NCBI GenBank assembly: GCA_038501195.1
Contig: JBBPUQ010000004.1
Span: forward strand, 5,532,001-5,596,000
From: Nemania diffusa
Taxonomy: Eukaryota > Ascomycota > Sordariomycetes > Xylariales > Xylariaceae
Reading direction: 5' to 3'
DNA: 64,000 nt
Shown: positions 53,248 to 64,000 of the stretch, in pieces
Layout of the letters: each line of letters opens with the position of its first letter
Position numbering within the stretch: position 1 is the stretch's first letter
Translations under genes and position numbers: made by a program
Notes under the pieces: model-generated
What the model saw: the letters and a program-made list of their open reading frames with translations, nothing else
Databases searched by the model: none
Told to the model about the DNA's origin: nothing

Positions 53248-54489
53248 TCAGGATGCCTTGCCATCAGCCTCAAGTCCCACCGAGCTGTTGTCAGACGCCG
53301 AGCTGGTCGATGACCACCCGCTCCTGACCGACTCAGAATCCGAGTCTGAATCGTCAGCCGAGTCGTCCTCTGTCAGGTTCCGAACAGTCAGATGCTTGTC
53401 TGGACTGCCGCTGCTGACCTTATCATATACATCAGCCGCCCAGTCGTGAGCGTCCTCGCTGGAGTTTTTTTTTTGCTCTTCATTGTCGTCAGTAGGGCTG
53501 GACATAGCAGCCCACCATATCTCCTCTTCTTCCTCCTCTTCCTTCATTTTTCCCACATCCGTCTCGTCGTCGTCATCATCATCCCACAAAAAGCTTGACT
53601 GTCCTAGCGGACTCTTCGGGCTCTTAAGCGCCTTCTCCTCCTCCCTCGTCTCACTCCCGCTCGCACCCTCATCCTTCGCACCCCCCTCCTCTGGCGCCAG
53701 CGCCTCGTTCGGTGGGATGTCGTCGTCTGGGCTTAGTGGCGGGCTCCCTATTATCACGGGCGGCTGGTTCTGGTTCTGGTTCTGCTCCTGCGCCTGCGCC
53801 TCGGCCAGGAACTTGCGCGCCCGCAGCAGCTCGGCCGCGAGCTCGAAGCGCCGGTGGCAGCACTCGGACGGCGAGTCGCAGTCGATCCAGCAGTCATGGC
53901 GCCGCCGCAGGAACGCCCGGTCGCGCTCCACCGGGTCGCACCGCCCCGCCGCCTCGTAGCCCAGCACCTTGCGCCGCCACGACCCCCACTGCTCCCAGCC
54001 CACGTAGTCGAACTCGGCCCCGCAGAGGCCGGCGGCCGCCCGCCGTCGCTTCTTGCCACGCGAGGATGAGGAGACGGAGGTCTTGGGGCCGGACACGCAG
54101 TACTCGTGCGAGCAGTCCAGACACCGCCGCGTGCACCCGAGCCGATACACGTTGAGGCACCGGTGGCACTGCCATACCCAGGCCCGCGGCTCGCGCGGTG
54201 GCGGCGGCATGATGGGCGGCTCGTCCGGGCTTGCCGGGAGGATGTTGCGCAGGTGCAGACGTGCCGGCGGCGACATCGGCGTCGGGCTCGTGCTGCTCGC
54301 GCCCGCTGTCCGCGTTGTAGGTGTTGGCGCTGGTGTTGGCGTTGGCGGCGGTGGTGGTGGTGGCCCCGCAGGCAATCCTGATGCCATGAGCGACGGTGGT
54401 GATGATGATGATGATGGTGGTGGTACTGGTGAAGAGTGCCGTGATGATGAGAAGAGCGAGAGTTTCGGCAGGCTTATACGTGATGGCAT
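53248..54489 (-). CDS. Cys-rich putative zinc-binding protein of unknown function
   Basis: This is an uninterrupted 413-residue frame. A Ser/Pro-rich N terminus with a run of seven prolines (1-100) is followed by a compact Cys region (107-131: WQCHRCLNVYRLGC, RRCLDCSHEYC), spaced like a treble-clef or ribbon zinc site. After a basic stretch (GKKRRR) comes a Trp/Gly module (CGAEFDYVGWEQWGSW), a Cys cluster (CWIDCDSPSECC, about 200-211) and a helical segment. The C-terminal 170 residues are acidic, Glu/Asp/Ser-rich and probably disordered. There is no signal peptide, so a nuclear or cytosolic place is likely. I do not recognise the family. The central third is extremely GC-rich, which makes long false frames on the other strand. 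Confidence 0.8.
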   Translation of the reverse strand: MPSRISLPKLSLFSSSRHSSPVPPPSSSSSPPSLMASGLPAGPPPPPPPTPTPAPTPTTRTAGASSTSPTPMSPPARLHLRNILPASPDEPPIMPPPPREPRAWVWQCHRCLNVYRLGCTRRCLDCSHEYCVSGPKTSVSSSSRGKKRRRAAAGLCGAEFDYVGWEQWGSWRRKVLGYEAAGRCDPVERDRAFLRRRHDCWIDCDSPSECCHRRFELAAELLRARKFLAEAQAQEQNQNQNQPPVIIGSPPLSPDDDIPPNEALAPEEGGAKDEGASGSETREEEKALKSPKSPLGQSSFLWDDDDDDETDVGKMKEEEEEEEIWWAAMSSPTDDNEEQKKNSSEDAHDWAADVYDKVSSGSPDKHLTVRNLTEDDSADDSDSDSESVRSGWSSTSSASDNSSVGLEADGKAS

Positions 54490-56332
54490 TTCTGCGACCG
54501 CTTGTCTTGGACTGCAACGAGCTTGTTTTACGTTACGCTGTACTGCGGGAAGGGGTTGAACAAGTACTCAAAAAGCCGGTCCCTGACTGGTCTGTATGGT
54601 GGGAGACAGCTGACGACGTTTGGGCAGATTCGGTATGACATAAGAAGATGCGATGCAATGCAATGCTATCGTGAGACTAGCTCGGGCTGGACTTGCTTGC
54701 TTCCTTGATGGTATGTATGTACGTTGGTAAGTATGTAAGATAGGTAAGGTAGCACACCCTGCGTGCTTGCCTAAAGAATTGTGATATACAAAGTTGAGTT
54801 AAGAAGAATGACTAGGATCGTCTCTCTCTATCTTCTTATTAAATGAGTGTACAGAATAGAGACGGATATTTCCGATGAACAACAATCTAACAATAACAAG
54901 AAGAAAACGGCACAACCATCAACATTGAATCGGCGAGGAAGAACCTCATATTTACAGTCGATTTGTGTATAAAGTTATGCATTCAAATATGCTTGGGTAA
55001 CTTTGTCTCGCCGTCTCGACAAAGGCGCCGTTGCGTACTCGGGTGCAAGAGCCCCGGGCTCGAAGAGTTTGTGCATCGGTGCAGCCGCTTTGTACGCGGC
55101 TGCACGTGCCGGGAGAAAGGCGTCTTTCTGCCGCCCCTGAGAGGAATAATGCACGAGGATACGTATGAGCTTCATCCACGAGGCTCGTTGTGCTGGGACA
55201 AAGCCTTACAAGGTGGAAGGTCAAGTTCATTATCCATCCCTCTATGTTTCGGTGTTTTGATAGTGTGAAGAACGAATCGGTGTCTCAGACTATCGGCGAC
55301 TCCAAATAAGTACTATTTGGAATCGATTTGGAATTGCTTATACGTAGTAGACAAAGACCATCGTGAGCATAACCGGACTACAGTTTTGCCGAACAGAAGG
55401 GTTTGAGTATCTAAATACACAATACACATTTTGCAAAACTAGTTACGATGCTTGTGCATCTCTTCTATTCATAAAAGACGCTCTGGACTCACCGGCGACG
55501 CGTACACGGAGGCCGTAGAGGGGTTCTCGACAATGACTTGGGAGAATGGAGAATTCCGGTATCTGATCAATTATTATACATAAATGGCTAGACAGCTGGT
55601 AAATCTGAGGCCTAGTCCTGTTGACACGTCATTAATATCATGAGAAGCGTGGTGCTTATAGTTTAGAGCGTCGGCATTCGATCCTATCAAAGCAGCAAGC
55701 AGCCAGCAACACATAGGGTTGATGAACAGATTCCTCCCATTATCTACAGCTTAATAGGCCCTTTGGCATCATATTGTAGGGAAGGTAATCATATCCAACT
55801 CAAGAGTCACTTGTCTATCATGGAAAGAAAACGTAGTGGGTAGTAGTGACCCAATAGATACTCACCAGACTAATGTATGTGTTACGGTCAAAGCATGCAC
55901 AATGAAAAATGAGCCAGACGACAAATCGGAAGTAAACCTGTTGTGTTTTACATATTTCTTGCAAACTAAGGGAAGAAGGAAGTACGAGCCTCATCTACCT
56001 GGTCCTCTGCCATGTCTAGACCTGTGTGTACACACCCAAGTTTCCAGCATTCCTGATACTGTCTCCATCTCAACACACAGGAACTTTTTCGTCCGGCTTC
56101 CATCCATGCCTAGTAGCTTATTTCGTAGAAAGAGTTAAAAAACACAAAGCAACCACAATCCACGCGCCTCATTAAAAAATCACCACCATCATCAACTTCC
56201 GTCCACCGTGGCTGCCCCATACTTCTCACAACCGTAAATGGAGACCAGGGGTTACCGAGTGTTAAAGCCAATACCCATATGATACGACAAGGGGATCCAT
56301 TAATTAACCTATCAAGTCGATAGACCAGGCGC
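54490..56332. other. Intergenic region with a strong hairpin
   Basis: Promoter of the Cys-rich gene on the left, H2A.Z 3' flank on the right. A GC-rich patch at 55010-55140 stands out from AT-richer surroundings and contains a 13-bp palindrome GAGCCCCGGGCTC and a perfect 10-bp stem-loop. ORFs there on both strands (about 100 codons) look like by-products of the GC patch. Confidence 0.6.
55079..55105. repeat. Perfect 10-bp stem-loop in a GC-rich patch
   Basis: GTGCAGCCGC pairs perfectly with GCGGCTGCAC around the 7-nt loop TTTGTAC. No U tract follows that would point to a terminator. It may be part of a small RNA, an eroded mobile element or a protein-binding palindrome. Confidence 0.7.
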
Positions 56333-57325
56333 TCAGGCTTCGAGAGCCTTGCTCTTCTTCTTTTGTTCAACCTTGAGGAGTAGGGCGCGGTTGATATGGG
56401 GAAGCACACCGCCAAAGGCGATAGTGGCGCGGATTAGAGTATCGAGTTCTTCGTCGCCTCGAATGGCTAGTTGGAGATGGCGGGGGGTGATACGCTTGAC
56501 TTTGAGGTCCTTTGCAGCATTCTAATAGCATGTCAGCTCTGTGCCATGTTGTGGCCGGTCGTGGCCGGTTGTGGCGCATCACAGAGTGGGATAGTAAGAA
56601 CGGGGCCAAGACTCTTATGAAAAAAGCATAGGTGGCAGGGAAAGGCATAGGGAATAACTTACGCCTGCGAGCTCTAGGACTTCAGCGGTCAAATACTCGA
56701 GGACGGCTGTGACATATACCGCAGCCTTGGCACCTACGCGCATCTTGCCTTGAGTGTTCTGCTTCAGGAAACGCTTGACACGACCGCAAGGGAACTATGG
56801 AATGCACGCATTAGTATATAACTAGGGATATGTGATGGTAACATGCAGAAGTGAGGTAATGTGCTAGTAGTCGCGTCAAGGTAAATGAACGTATCACGAT
56901 GTGCCCCGGATCCAGAGAAATAGGAAGGGAGTGAAAGAAAGCCTTGTTCGATGGCAGTTTCACAAGCCAAGACGTCATCATCGATATGTAACGCAATGTA
57001 TACGGTATATAGAGAGCGATAGGAGCAGACAGTAGAGCAATGTGATGCGACAATATAGTGCAATCGAGTTTGACTATCAACGTTGTTGGATTGCATGTGC
57101 GCGTTTTGTGCATAAGCTGGACGAGGGGCAATTGGCGAGAGGATATCGATCAACAAGAGGCGAGGCAAGGATGAATTATCGACGGCATAGGTGGGAATAG
57201 CTATATATTGCTCTTACCTGCAGACCGGCGCGAGCCGAATGGCTCTGTTGCTTCTTGGGGCCATCAACTGCTGTCTTGCCCCCGGAGCTCTTTCCGCCAG
57301 ACGATTTGCCTTTTCCGCCAGCCAT
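56333..57325 (-). CDS. htz1: Histone H2A.Z variant
   Basis: This replication-independent H2A variant is placed at promoter nucleosomes by SWR1. Exons 57325-57218, 56794-56663 and 56521-56333 give 142 residues. The Gly/Lys/Ser-rich acetylatable tail (about 1-30) precedes [16 protein letters not shown]. The H2A.Z signature is clear from VAGAKAAV-type core residues [18 protein letters not shown], the acidic-patch segment [30 protein letters not shown] and the docking region [27 protein letters not shown]. There is no SQ(E/D) H2A.X motif; the end is KKKSKALEA. Both introns are large for this window: 423 nt and 141 nt, each with good donor (GTAAGA, GTAAGT) and acceptor sites. Confidence 0.96.
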
Positions 57326-58720
57326 TGTTGATTATGGTACGACGAGGTATACGGTGTGAGGGCGCGAAGCGGAAAGTGGATATACAGATGGACAGATAGA
57401 CTGATAATGAACCTGGCAATGTAGTCGCAATGGCTAGTGGATTGAAAATATGATCGCAGGTTGGGACCAGGGTACGGATATTTGGGTGCTTTGTACTCGT
57501 GAATGTTGTTGAGAATGTTTGCGCGTCGGGATGCGGCGAAAATTGTTTTGTTGTGGTGTTTTGGAAGACAAGCGTCGAGTTGCTTCCCCCAAGCCAGAAA
57601 ATAGAGAGGCGGCGCAAAAATTGCGTAGGCCGGCAGCTGCTGCTTCAGTGCTTGTTGTAACTGTAGTGCAAGTTGCTTCGGGCGTTGGCTGCAGCTGGAG
57701 TTGGGGAAGTTCCAGGGCAGCGTCAGGCTCGAGCTTTCGGGGTTAGTGTGCTTCTTCAGCACCAACCTAAGGCATGTACGCCGGCGCAGTGCGATGCAAC
57801 CAGCGGGCACCGCCTAGGTAACCGGTGTAGCCTGTCAAAGCTGTCTGTGGCCAACCCCGCAGCATAGGCAGATACCGCTAAGCCATATTGGCATTGGTCG
57901 GTGAAACTCCGGGTTTGGGACAGCCATGCCTCTCTGAGGGGAGAGATATACAGCTTCATGACGCCGTTGAGGACGGCGCCCAGGCCAGGCCACACCCATT
58001 GAAAGGTTCCAAAAATGCATAGACGGGGCTTGAAACAACTGACTTACATAGTAGGCGCCCCCTACTTAGGCTCAAATGCCTAGAGGGACCCGACTTACCG
58101 TGGACTTCAGGAGTCGGAGCATGATGACGAGGAGTAGGTATGTTATGGTACGTGCTCTACCTCTGCTCCATTGGGCCCGGTAACCCGGTTCTGCTGCTGT
58201 AGCTTGGGACTATCCAGTACCTGGCAGGATGAGTGGAATTATACATTCCCAAAGCAATCAAAGAGACTATGAGGCGGAAGCAGGTAGCTCGATATGTGAG
58301 CCTTGGTGTTGTGGTTGTCGCTGCAAGGATCAAATCACCGGTGACCGATCAAAACCTAGAGAGCGGCCCGTGCCAGGCTAAGATGGATGTGGCTGACGAC
58401 CTCCGCCCTTCAGGCTGTTTACAGATTTACAAGGTACCTAGGTACTCTCGGGTATGCACTGCCACATCTGCAGCTATGCTTCCGGTAGACAGCGCTAGAT
58501 TAAGTAGCCGATAAGATGATTAGCTAAGCTAAGCAAACCAAATGCCACCCAGGTACTAGGGTACGTCATACGTTACTTAGGTCAAAGTAAAGGCATTGTA
58601 TTTACCTTACGCACCTTTGTCAGCAGATAGTAGTGAACCGGCTTTATAGTTTCTTGTATTTCATTTCTGTAAATGTTATTCAAACAAGATACGGGCGGCG
58701 TAAGTGGCGTGTATGAAAAG

Positions 58721-58740
58721 AGGTACCTACCTAGGTAGGC
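58721..58740. repeat. TACCTAGGTA palindrome
   Basis: AGGTACCTACCTAGGTAGGC-type sequence, the same motif class as at 17478 and 25637. Confidence 0.75.
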
Positions 58741-58832
58741 ACTAGTACCATAGAAAGACTTGAGCAATTGTGTATTAAAGACACAGCAAGTTTTGATGTA
58801 AGTACTGTATTATTTAATAATGCTTCACTCCC

Positions 58833-58856
58833 CACACACATATATATATATATATA
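58833..58856. repeat. (CA)n(TA)n dinucleotide repeat
   Basis: A short CA run passes directly into about nine TA units. It is simple intergenic repeat DNA. Confidence 0.85.
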
Positions 58857-59427
58857 CTAAACACCGCGACCACAGATCAATACCCAATATACATTGTTTT
58901 CCCCCAATTTATCACTCTAGTACATTATTAACAACCAGAACTACAATAGTAGGTAGACGCAACAACTAGCAAGTTGTCTATTGATTACCGAAAAGTTCAA
59001 CCGATGCTCCCGTATCGTCCAATATCAGTGTACCGTATCATTTATTGCAATAGCTCAAAATGCGGTGTCATATAGGCCTACATACCCAGACGTCGATCAC
59101 CCCATCCCATCTCACCCCCGCTTTGCGGTCTAAGAAGCTCTTGCTGGACTAATACGAGCTTTTGCTATCCCACCACCCAGGTTGGTCGTTATGTTACCCA
59201 CTCACATCGTGATCCGTATGCTTATATGCTCGCGTCCCTGTTCACATGACACCATAAGAGGAGAGCATATGTCGACAACGACTCTGATAACATCAAATGC
59301 ATGCATACGATGATGCGTACTCAGCACCATTGTCAGCAATAGGCTACTCGGAAATAAACGAGGCGATGTGATTAATGTGTAGGTCTTGTACGGCAGATCC
59401 TCATATGTAACAGTAATTCGTTAAGAC

Positions 59428-59433
59428 TATAAG
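59428..59433 (+). promoter_or_regulatory. TATA box candidate for the small secreted protein gene
   Basis: TATAAG lies 84 bp before the ATG and is followed by a C/T- and CA-rich leader (CTTCACCTCACCTCAAC). This is the usual layout of strongly expressed fungal secreted-protein genes. Confidence 0.5.
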
Positions 59434-59511
59434 AACCCAACCACGCACCCAGACAACTCTCATTCGGCCTTCACCTCACCTCAACTTACTATCACTCACC
59501 CAATTCCCAAG

Positions 59512-60180
59512 ATGAAGTCCCTCATACTCCCCTTCCTGGCCCTCATGGCATCAAGCAAAGTAGCTGCGCAGTCTAGCACTTGTCCCTTCAACTACCCCGT
59601 GAACCTGAACGCCACGGAGAGCTCCAACGGTCTCGTATTCACCGTCGCCTCAACCAACGCCGTCACCAACAACCGCGCCCTCCAGCTGCGGACCAATCCG
59701 AACCTCGCCAGCGGGTTCTTCGTGGGGCTCGATGCCACGTCCCCGGTGCTGCTGTCTAACCTCGCCGACGCGGCGGTCGAGAGCCAGGCCCGCAACCTCT
59801 ACAACCAGCTCTACAGCCTCGGTCCCACCGCGTACCTGAACCTGCGCGACGAGATCAACGGCACCGACAGGTACACGGTGGGCTTCGCCAACGCCTCCAC
59901 CTGGCCTGGCGAGGTTGATAGGGAGTGGTACCTGTCCGGCGGCGCGCCGGATGGGACCTATGTTTTATTCCACGATGAGCCGCTGGGCGTTGTGAATGGC
60001 TTTGTGCTCTGTGTTGCGGACCATGATCTCGATCCGGGCCCGTGGTACCAGCTGTTCTATTACACGTATTCGGAGATCCCTACGGACTTCCCCGAGTGCG
60101 AGTATGTCGGTATCAGGACTACGGTTGCTGCTACGATATACAATGGCGAGTGTGATATTGGGGGTTTCGTGGCTTCGTGA
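59512..60180 (+). CDS. Small secreted protein, unknown family (effector-like)
   Basis: This intronless 222-residue frame has a clear signal peptide (MKSLILPFLALMASSKVAAQ). The mature part has four cysteines (24, 167, 196, 214), enough for two disulfides, and possible N-glycosylation sites NAT (33), NGT (116) and NAS (127). The sequence alternates beta-type hydrophobic stretches (GLVFTVAST, GFVLCVAD, YQLFYYTYSEIP), suggesting a small beta-sandwich. No catalytic motif or membrane anchor is visible. Third codon positions are strongly G/C, unlike the AT-rich flanks, which supports it as a real and well-expressed gene. I cannot name a family. Secreted effector, wall-associated protein or lectin-like fold are all possible. 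Confidence 0.85.
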   Translation: MKSLILPFLALMASSKVAAQSSTCPFNYPVNLNATESSNGLVFTVASTNAVTNNRALQLRTNPNLASGFFVGLDATSPVLLSNLADAAVESQARNLYNQLYSLGPTAYLNLRDEINGTDRYTVGFANASTWPGEVDREWYLSGGAPDGTYVLFHDEPLGVVNGFVLCVADHDLDPGPWYQLFYYTYSEIPTDFPECEYVGIRTTVAATIYNGECDIGGFVAS

Positions 60181-63100
60181 GGCTTATTGATGCCATGCTT
60201 TGTAACACCGGGCTATTAGCGGCTTTAAGATGACATACACTGCTTCTCTGCCGGCTGTTCTGTGCTTTGGGCTATTGCTTGTTGTGTGACAGTTCTTCGT
60301 ATACTGACGTATAGATGTAGATGTCTCGCTTCTTTATTTCTCCAAGTATTGGCTTCTGTAAAACCGCTATATTCTTAATGGTTAGATTTTATGGTTTTCC
60401 TAAAGAAGAGGTGAATAACCAATCCTACCACTCAGTGGTAAGTGCTTAATTCTCTATAGTCATCTTATATGTAGCTGAGCTCACCTTAATGGCCTACGGG
60501 GATGGGGTGACTTACTAAGTGTTGCGAATACTGGCTATAGGTGAGCTACGCGTCATCGTCCCCGTCCATCTATCTCCATATGTATGTTAAAGAGGGAATT
60601 ATTCTCTCGAAATCCGCCGATTGATTTATGTAACACCTTTACCTAGCCCCGTGAGCCTACGCCTAAAAAGTGGCGATGTAAACATTTATTCGTGCACAAT
60701 TGGAATAATGATATTGTTGTATTGATTTGATTCTGGGCACAATTAAGCTTTGATAAGAAAATCCAATTGAAGTTACACCATTAGTAGTGTAGTCACATGT
60801 TCAACTTGAAGTCTTAGACTGAGACTATACATCGATGTCATCTCCGAGCTTGGCTGATCAATAATCAATTATCTACGGTTCTTTTGAATCGCCGTACTAC
60901 TTGCAGCAGTCACTTAACCAGGCAAATAGGATGGTGGCATTAAGATCTAAGACAAACTGATATGTGAGTGGACGCGATCTGTCCGCAGCCGTAGTCAAAC
61001 GCATATTACTGTTGTCCACACGAGCCTAGGAACTACACCAACGCTGCTTTTACGCATGCATGCTCTGCCAAAAGGAGGGCTACATGATTGTTACAGTGGA
61101 AGCCTGGCGTATTTTGTAGGCAATTGAAACTTGTAGATGAACGAGTGCCCGTGACACAGACTCAGACTCAGAGATACGAGGCCGAAGACATCCACTTGGT
61201 GGCTGAGACACACTTCCTAGCTAGGACTTTTGGTCTTGCGTTCTTCGGCTTCCTTCGGAAGTAGGACGGCGAGAACTAGCGGTCCCAGCTTCGAAAGAAT
61301 ATAGACTTGATATCAAAGTCAAAGGCATCGTTGACTACTCCTGACAAAATAACACCAGCTTTTAGCGTAGGTTAGGCTAATATCCGCTAGGTAGAGAATA
61401 AACCAATCTAACCAGAGCCAAGAATGGGATCCTACCGATTGGAGGATGCACTCATGGTGACACCACTACTTGGCTCATGATCATGGGTGGGAGGACAAAT
61501 AGTTCAGCGGTTTACTGTTACCTACTATGTAATGAGAGAATCGACAGGTCGGTCATCGTATAAAGGCCATGGCATAGGTACAGCTCCAGGCTGGACTAGG
61601 ATTAATAACCGGGATGTTACTTTTTCTAAAAAAATGAATCTAGTCGTTGAGCACTTTGGTACCGCTGTATGATTATTGGCGTTTACAGCGCCAGGTAGCA
61701 TACCTATAGCTAGATGATCGTGATTTGCGTTTTGTAGTCTAATTTGGATAGACGATGCGGGGTCCATGTTTATGATAAGGAGACAGGATACGGTAGCTCG
61801 CTCATTTGGTCAACCTAAACTGCTACTTTATTCAGAAGTGCTACAGTAAGAGATCCATGCAGGTAAAAGTCCAAGTAATGCAAGACCGTTTGGTATTAAG
61901 AATGGAATTGACACCTAGTTTGATGGTGACTTTATGAAAAGAGCGGGAAACAGGATAGAGGGGCGCCTTGTGAATGGGAAGTCGTTTGATCAAAGGGGCT
62001 CATTTTGTCTAAAGAGTGGGTTGCTGATATATGAAATTGCCAAGTCCAATTAGCAAAAACGAGGTTTGGTATATGTGTAGGTTACTTGAATCCTACGATA
62101 ATATATCGCCTTAATGAAGCTTGGCTGCGCGAACACTTTAAGGGGTACTTACGCGCGTCTACCTAACAGGCGTTATATATTATTTGTTGTGAACGACACA
62201 ATGTGAGGCTTCTATCTGTAGTCTATCCCTTTAACTGCCCCCTCGGCACCGCTACATGAATAGTGGGGTAGCGGGGATTCTCGCATAACTAAATACTGCA
62301 AGATAGTCCAATGAAATCACAGTATCTGGCTCGGGTAATTGTTTTATTGGTATATCTTGTATATGCAGGATGCCCCGCTATTCCACTATTTATGTAGCGG
62401 TGCCGAGGGGGCAGTTAAAGGGATAGGTGAGATTATTCCTTGTGGGTTAGATTCCATTAGGTAACCTATTTAGATGCAACCCGACATGACAAATGCTAGC
62501 GAATAGGTAGAAGAATAGTTCAAATATGTATAAATACGTGGGCTATGTAAGCAATAAGGGAAGGATACGCAGTCGTGAATTAAACTGACACCGAGGATGC
62601 TGTGCAGCATCGTCCAGCAATCCTACAGTACCTATCTAGTTTGAGGCGTGGGTAGGGAGATGATGTACCTACCATCACATACCATACTACCGGGTCGGGT
62701 TTCTCTTGGCGGAGGCCGTCAGGTTGCATTTCTGACCCAGTGCACATGGCTTGGCTGTACAATGTCACGCGATGTCACCGTGCTTAAGGCTACCTTGACG
62801 GGACCTTGTGGTGTATGAACAGTTAGCTGAACATATTGACATTAGAGATCCCCCTTCTACGTACACATACCTACTACCGTCTACACAGAACACGAGGTGA
62901 GAGGCGATTTTGCTGTTACACTACGTAGAGTTGGCTCAGACTGCTGCTGCACAGATAGGGGCGGCAAAGCCTGATTGAGAAGGTCATTTTGAGCCTTTGA
63001 GGCGAATATACAGGACTGTTTTCGGATTGGCTGTCCCTCAACCACCATATTGGACATCAAGTGATTACGCAGCCCAATTGCTAGCCGGTATCTCGTCATT

Positions 63101-64000
63101 CGCCCATGATAGGTATCGTAGTAGGGTTTACATAATCTCTCCGAGTTCATCACAGCTGTTAGTAGAAAGAGCTGCAGGCCCAAATAGTCAGCAGCCGCCG
63201 TAATCGATTCTACGGTTATAAAAAAAGAAAGGGTATGCTGCCAAGAAGAGGTTGTTTATCACTTGCGTTGGTAGGCTGGCTATTACGTTCCTACGTATTA
63301 GTAGAGTAGTTGGGAATAGACAGTGTTTGACGCGCGGTGTACTGCATATGATATCCGTACATACACTGAATCTACTTCTTGGGTAGGCCAATGACGACAT
63401 GGGGTGGCTTACGTAGTTTGTTTTGGAGAATCAGTTTCAATTTGCTGTTGTCGACTACCTAGGTATTGGATTACTGCGTACTTATTGTCTGGAATGTTTC
63501 TTCAATAGATTGGTGCAGATCGTTGTATAACGTTAAACGGGTAGTGGGAGCTGGGAGAAAATAGTTAATAGCGATAAAAATTAGATAACTGTAGGTATGC
63601 TTCAAGTAGCGGCGTTTAAGAGGAAGTGGGCTACTGCGTAGGTAGTGACCGTAGCTATAAACTTTAAAGGTTCAAGCTGTTAATACATCCTATTCTACCT
63701 ATTCTATAAACAACAACATCCCTGGTTGCGGAGACAAATAGGGGTCTATTTTAGAAAGCGGAAATTAAGTACAGTGCTTTGGACTGTGCAACACTTTCTG
63801 GATAGGTAGGTGTGGTGGGCGATTTGGACCCTTTCTAGAATACAACACGGTGCTTAGCATTTGTCACCATGGCAGCGCTCCAACATGTGCGTAGCTATAG
63901 AAGTAGATACCTACAGAGTCAAGTCTTAATAGCCTGAGTAGATCTTCGACATTGTGTCACAAATTGTCTAATAGAATAGAACTACCTAGGTAAGCTATGC
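60181..64000. other. Gene-poor desert, right end
   Basis: Only short frames are present, the longest about 100 codons (62881-63183 minus), with no recognisable family. A MITE sits at 62223-62426. TACCTAGGTA motifs recur at about 63458 and 63985. Confidence 0.6.
62223..62426. mobile_element. MITE with about 54-bp terminal inverted repeats
   Basis: The arms 62223-62276 and about 62373-62426 are inverted copies (CTATCCCTTTAACTGCCCCC... and its complement) over about 54 bp with only three differences, all G/A. The element is about 204 bp with no coding capacity. TA dinucleotides at both ends (62224-62225 and 62424-62425) fit a TA target duplication, as in Tc1/mariner or Fot1/pogo relatives. The inner TTTTATTGGTATAT and CCCCGCTATTCCACT link it to the shorter element at 17614. 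Confidence 0.8.

Larger units (their letters stand above)
57326..59511. other. Divergent intergenic region between H2A.Z and the secreted-protein gene
   Basis: It carries both promoters, TACCTAGGTA palindromes at about 58432-58443 and 58721-58740, and a CA/TA dinucleotide tract at 58833-58856. ORFs of up to 198 codons at 57214-57810 overlap the H2A.Z first exon on the same strand in another frame and are not supported as genes. Confidence 0.6.

Noticed and set aside
53483..54559. Long plus-strand frames (up to 168 codons) opposite the Cys-rich protein gene
   Set aside because: They are antisense shadows caused by extreme GC content. The minus-strand frame has the coherent Cys motifs and a continuous 413-codon run.
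57214..57810. 198-codon minus frame upstream of and overlapping H2A.Z exon 1
   Set aside because: It reads exon 1 of H2A.Z in another frame and continues through the promoter. No domain is visible.

Overview
The window looks like nuclear DNA of a filamentous ascomycete (Pezizomycotina, most likely a Sordariomycete). Genes carry several short GT...CTRAY...AG introns, mostly about 48-180 nt. The gene set includes a JmjN-JmjC-ePHD demethylase, a sedolisin, a Dal5-type permease and H2A.Z. Intergenic DNA is long and dotted with TACCTAGGTA-type tetranucleotide repeats. I resolved eleven gene models, ten at exon level, plus one single-TM ORF of uncertain status. All exon joins were made by eye from frames and splice signals.

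Layout. 1-8.6 kb: desert with only fragmentary ORFs. 8.6-9.4 kb (-): single-TM protein. 9.4-14.5 kb: desert. 14.6-17.1 kb (-): Prp43 splicing/ribosome-biogenesis helicase. 17.6-17.7 kb: a small hairpin MITE. 18.4-23.7 kb (-): KDM4/Rph1 histone demethylase whose reading frame breaks by one base just after the JmjN region. 27.6-29.3 kb (-): unknown Ser/Pro-rich protein. 29.3-38.7 kb: desert. 38.7-40.5 kb (-): Dal5-type MFS permease. 42.3-44.0 kb (+): secreted aspartic protease. 44.1-45.0 kb (-): secretory prolyl-4-hydroxylase-like dioxygenase. 45.5-46.8 kb (+): PDI-like protein ending in HDEL. 47.3-50.2 kb (-): sedolisin. 51.3-52.6 kb (-): RFC3 clamp-loader subunit. 53.2-54.5 kb (-): Cys-rich unknown. 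56.3-57.3 kb (-): histone H2A.Z. 59.5-60.2 kb (+): small secreted protein. 60.2-64 kb: desert containing a second MITE of the same family.

Four loci (Prp43, KDM4, RFC3, H2A.Z) are core nuclear functions. The stretch from 38.7 to 50.2 kb is different: four consecutive genes of the secretory pathway beside a permease. Its centre is a head-to-head pair, a prolyl hydroxylase without an ER-retention signal and a PDI homologue with b/b'-like regions, no recognisable CxxC and a C-terminal HDEL. This recalls the animal collagen prolyl-4-hydroxylase, in which PDI is the beta subunit and supplies ER retention. I regard this as the most interesting hypothesis in the window. It is an inference from gene order and motifs.
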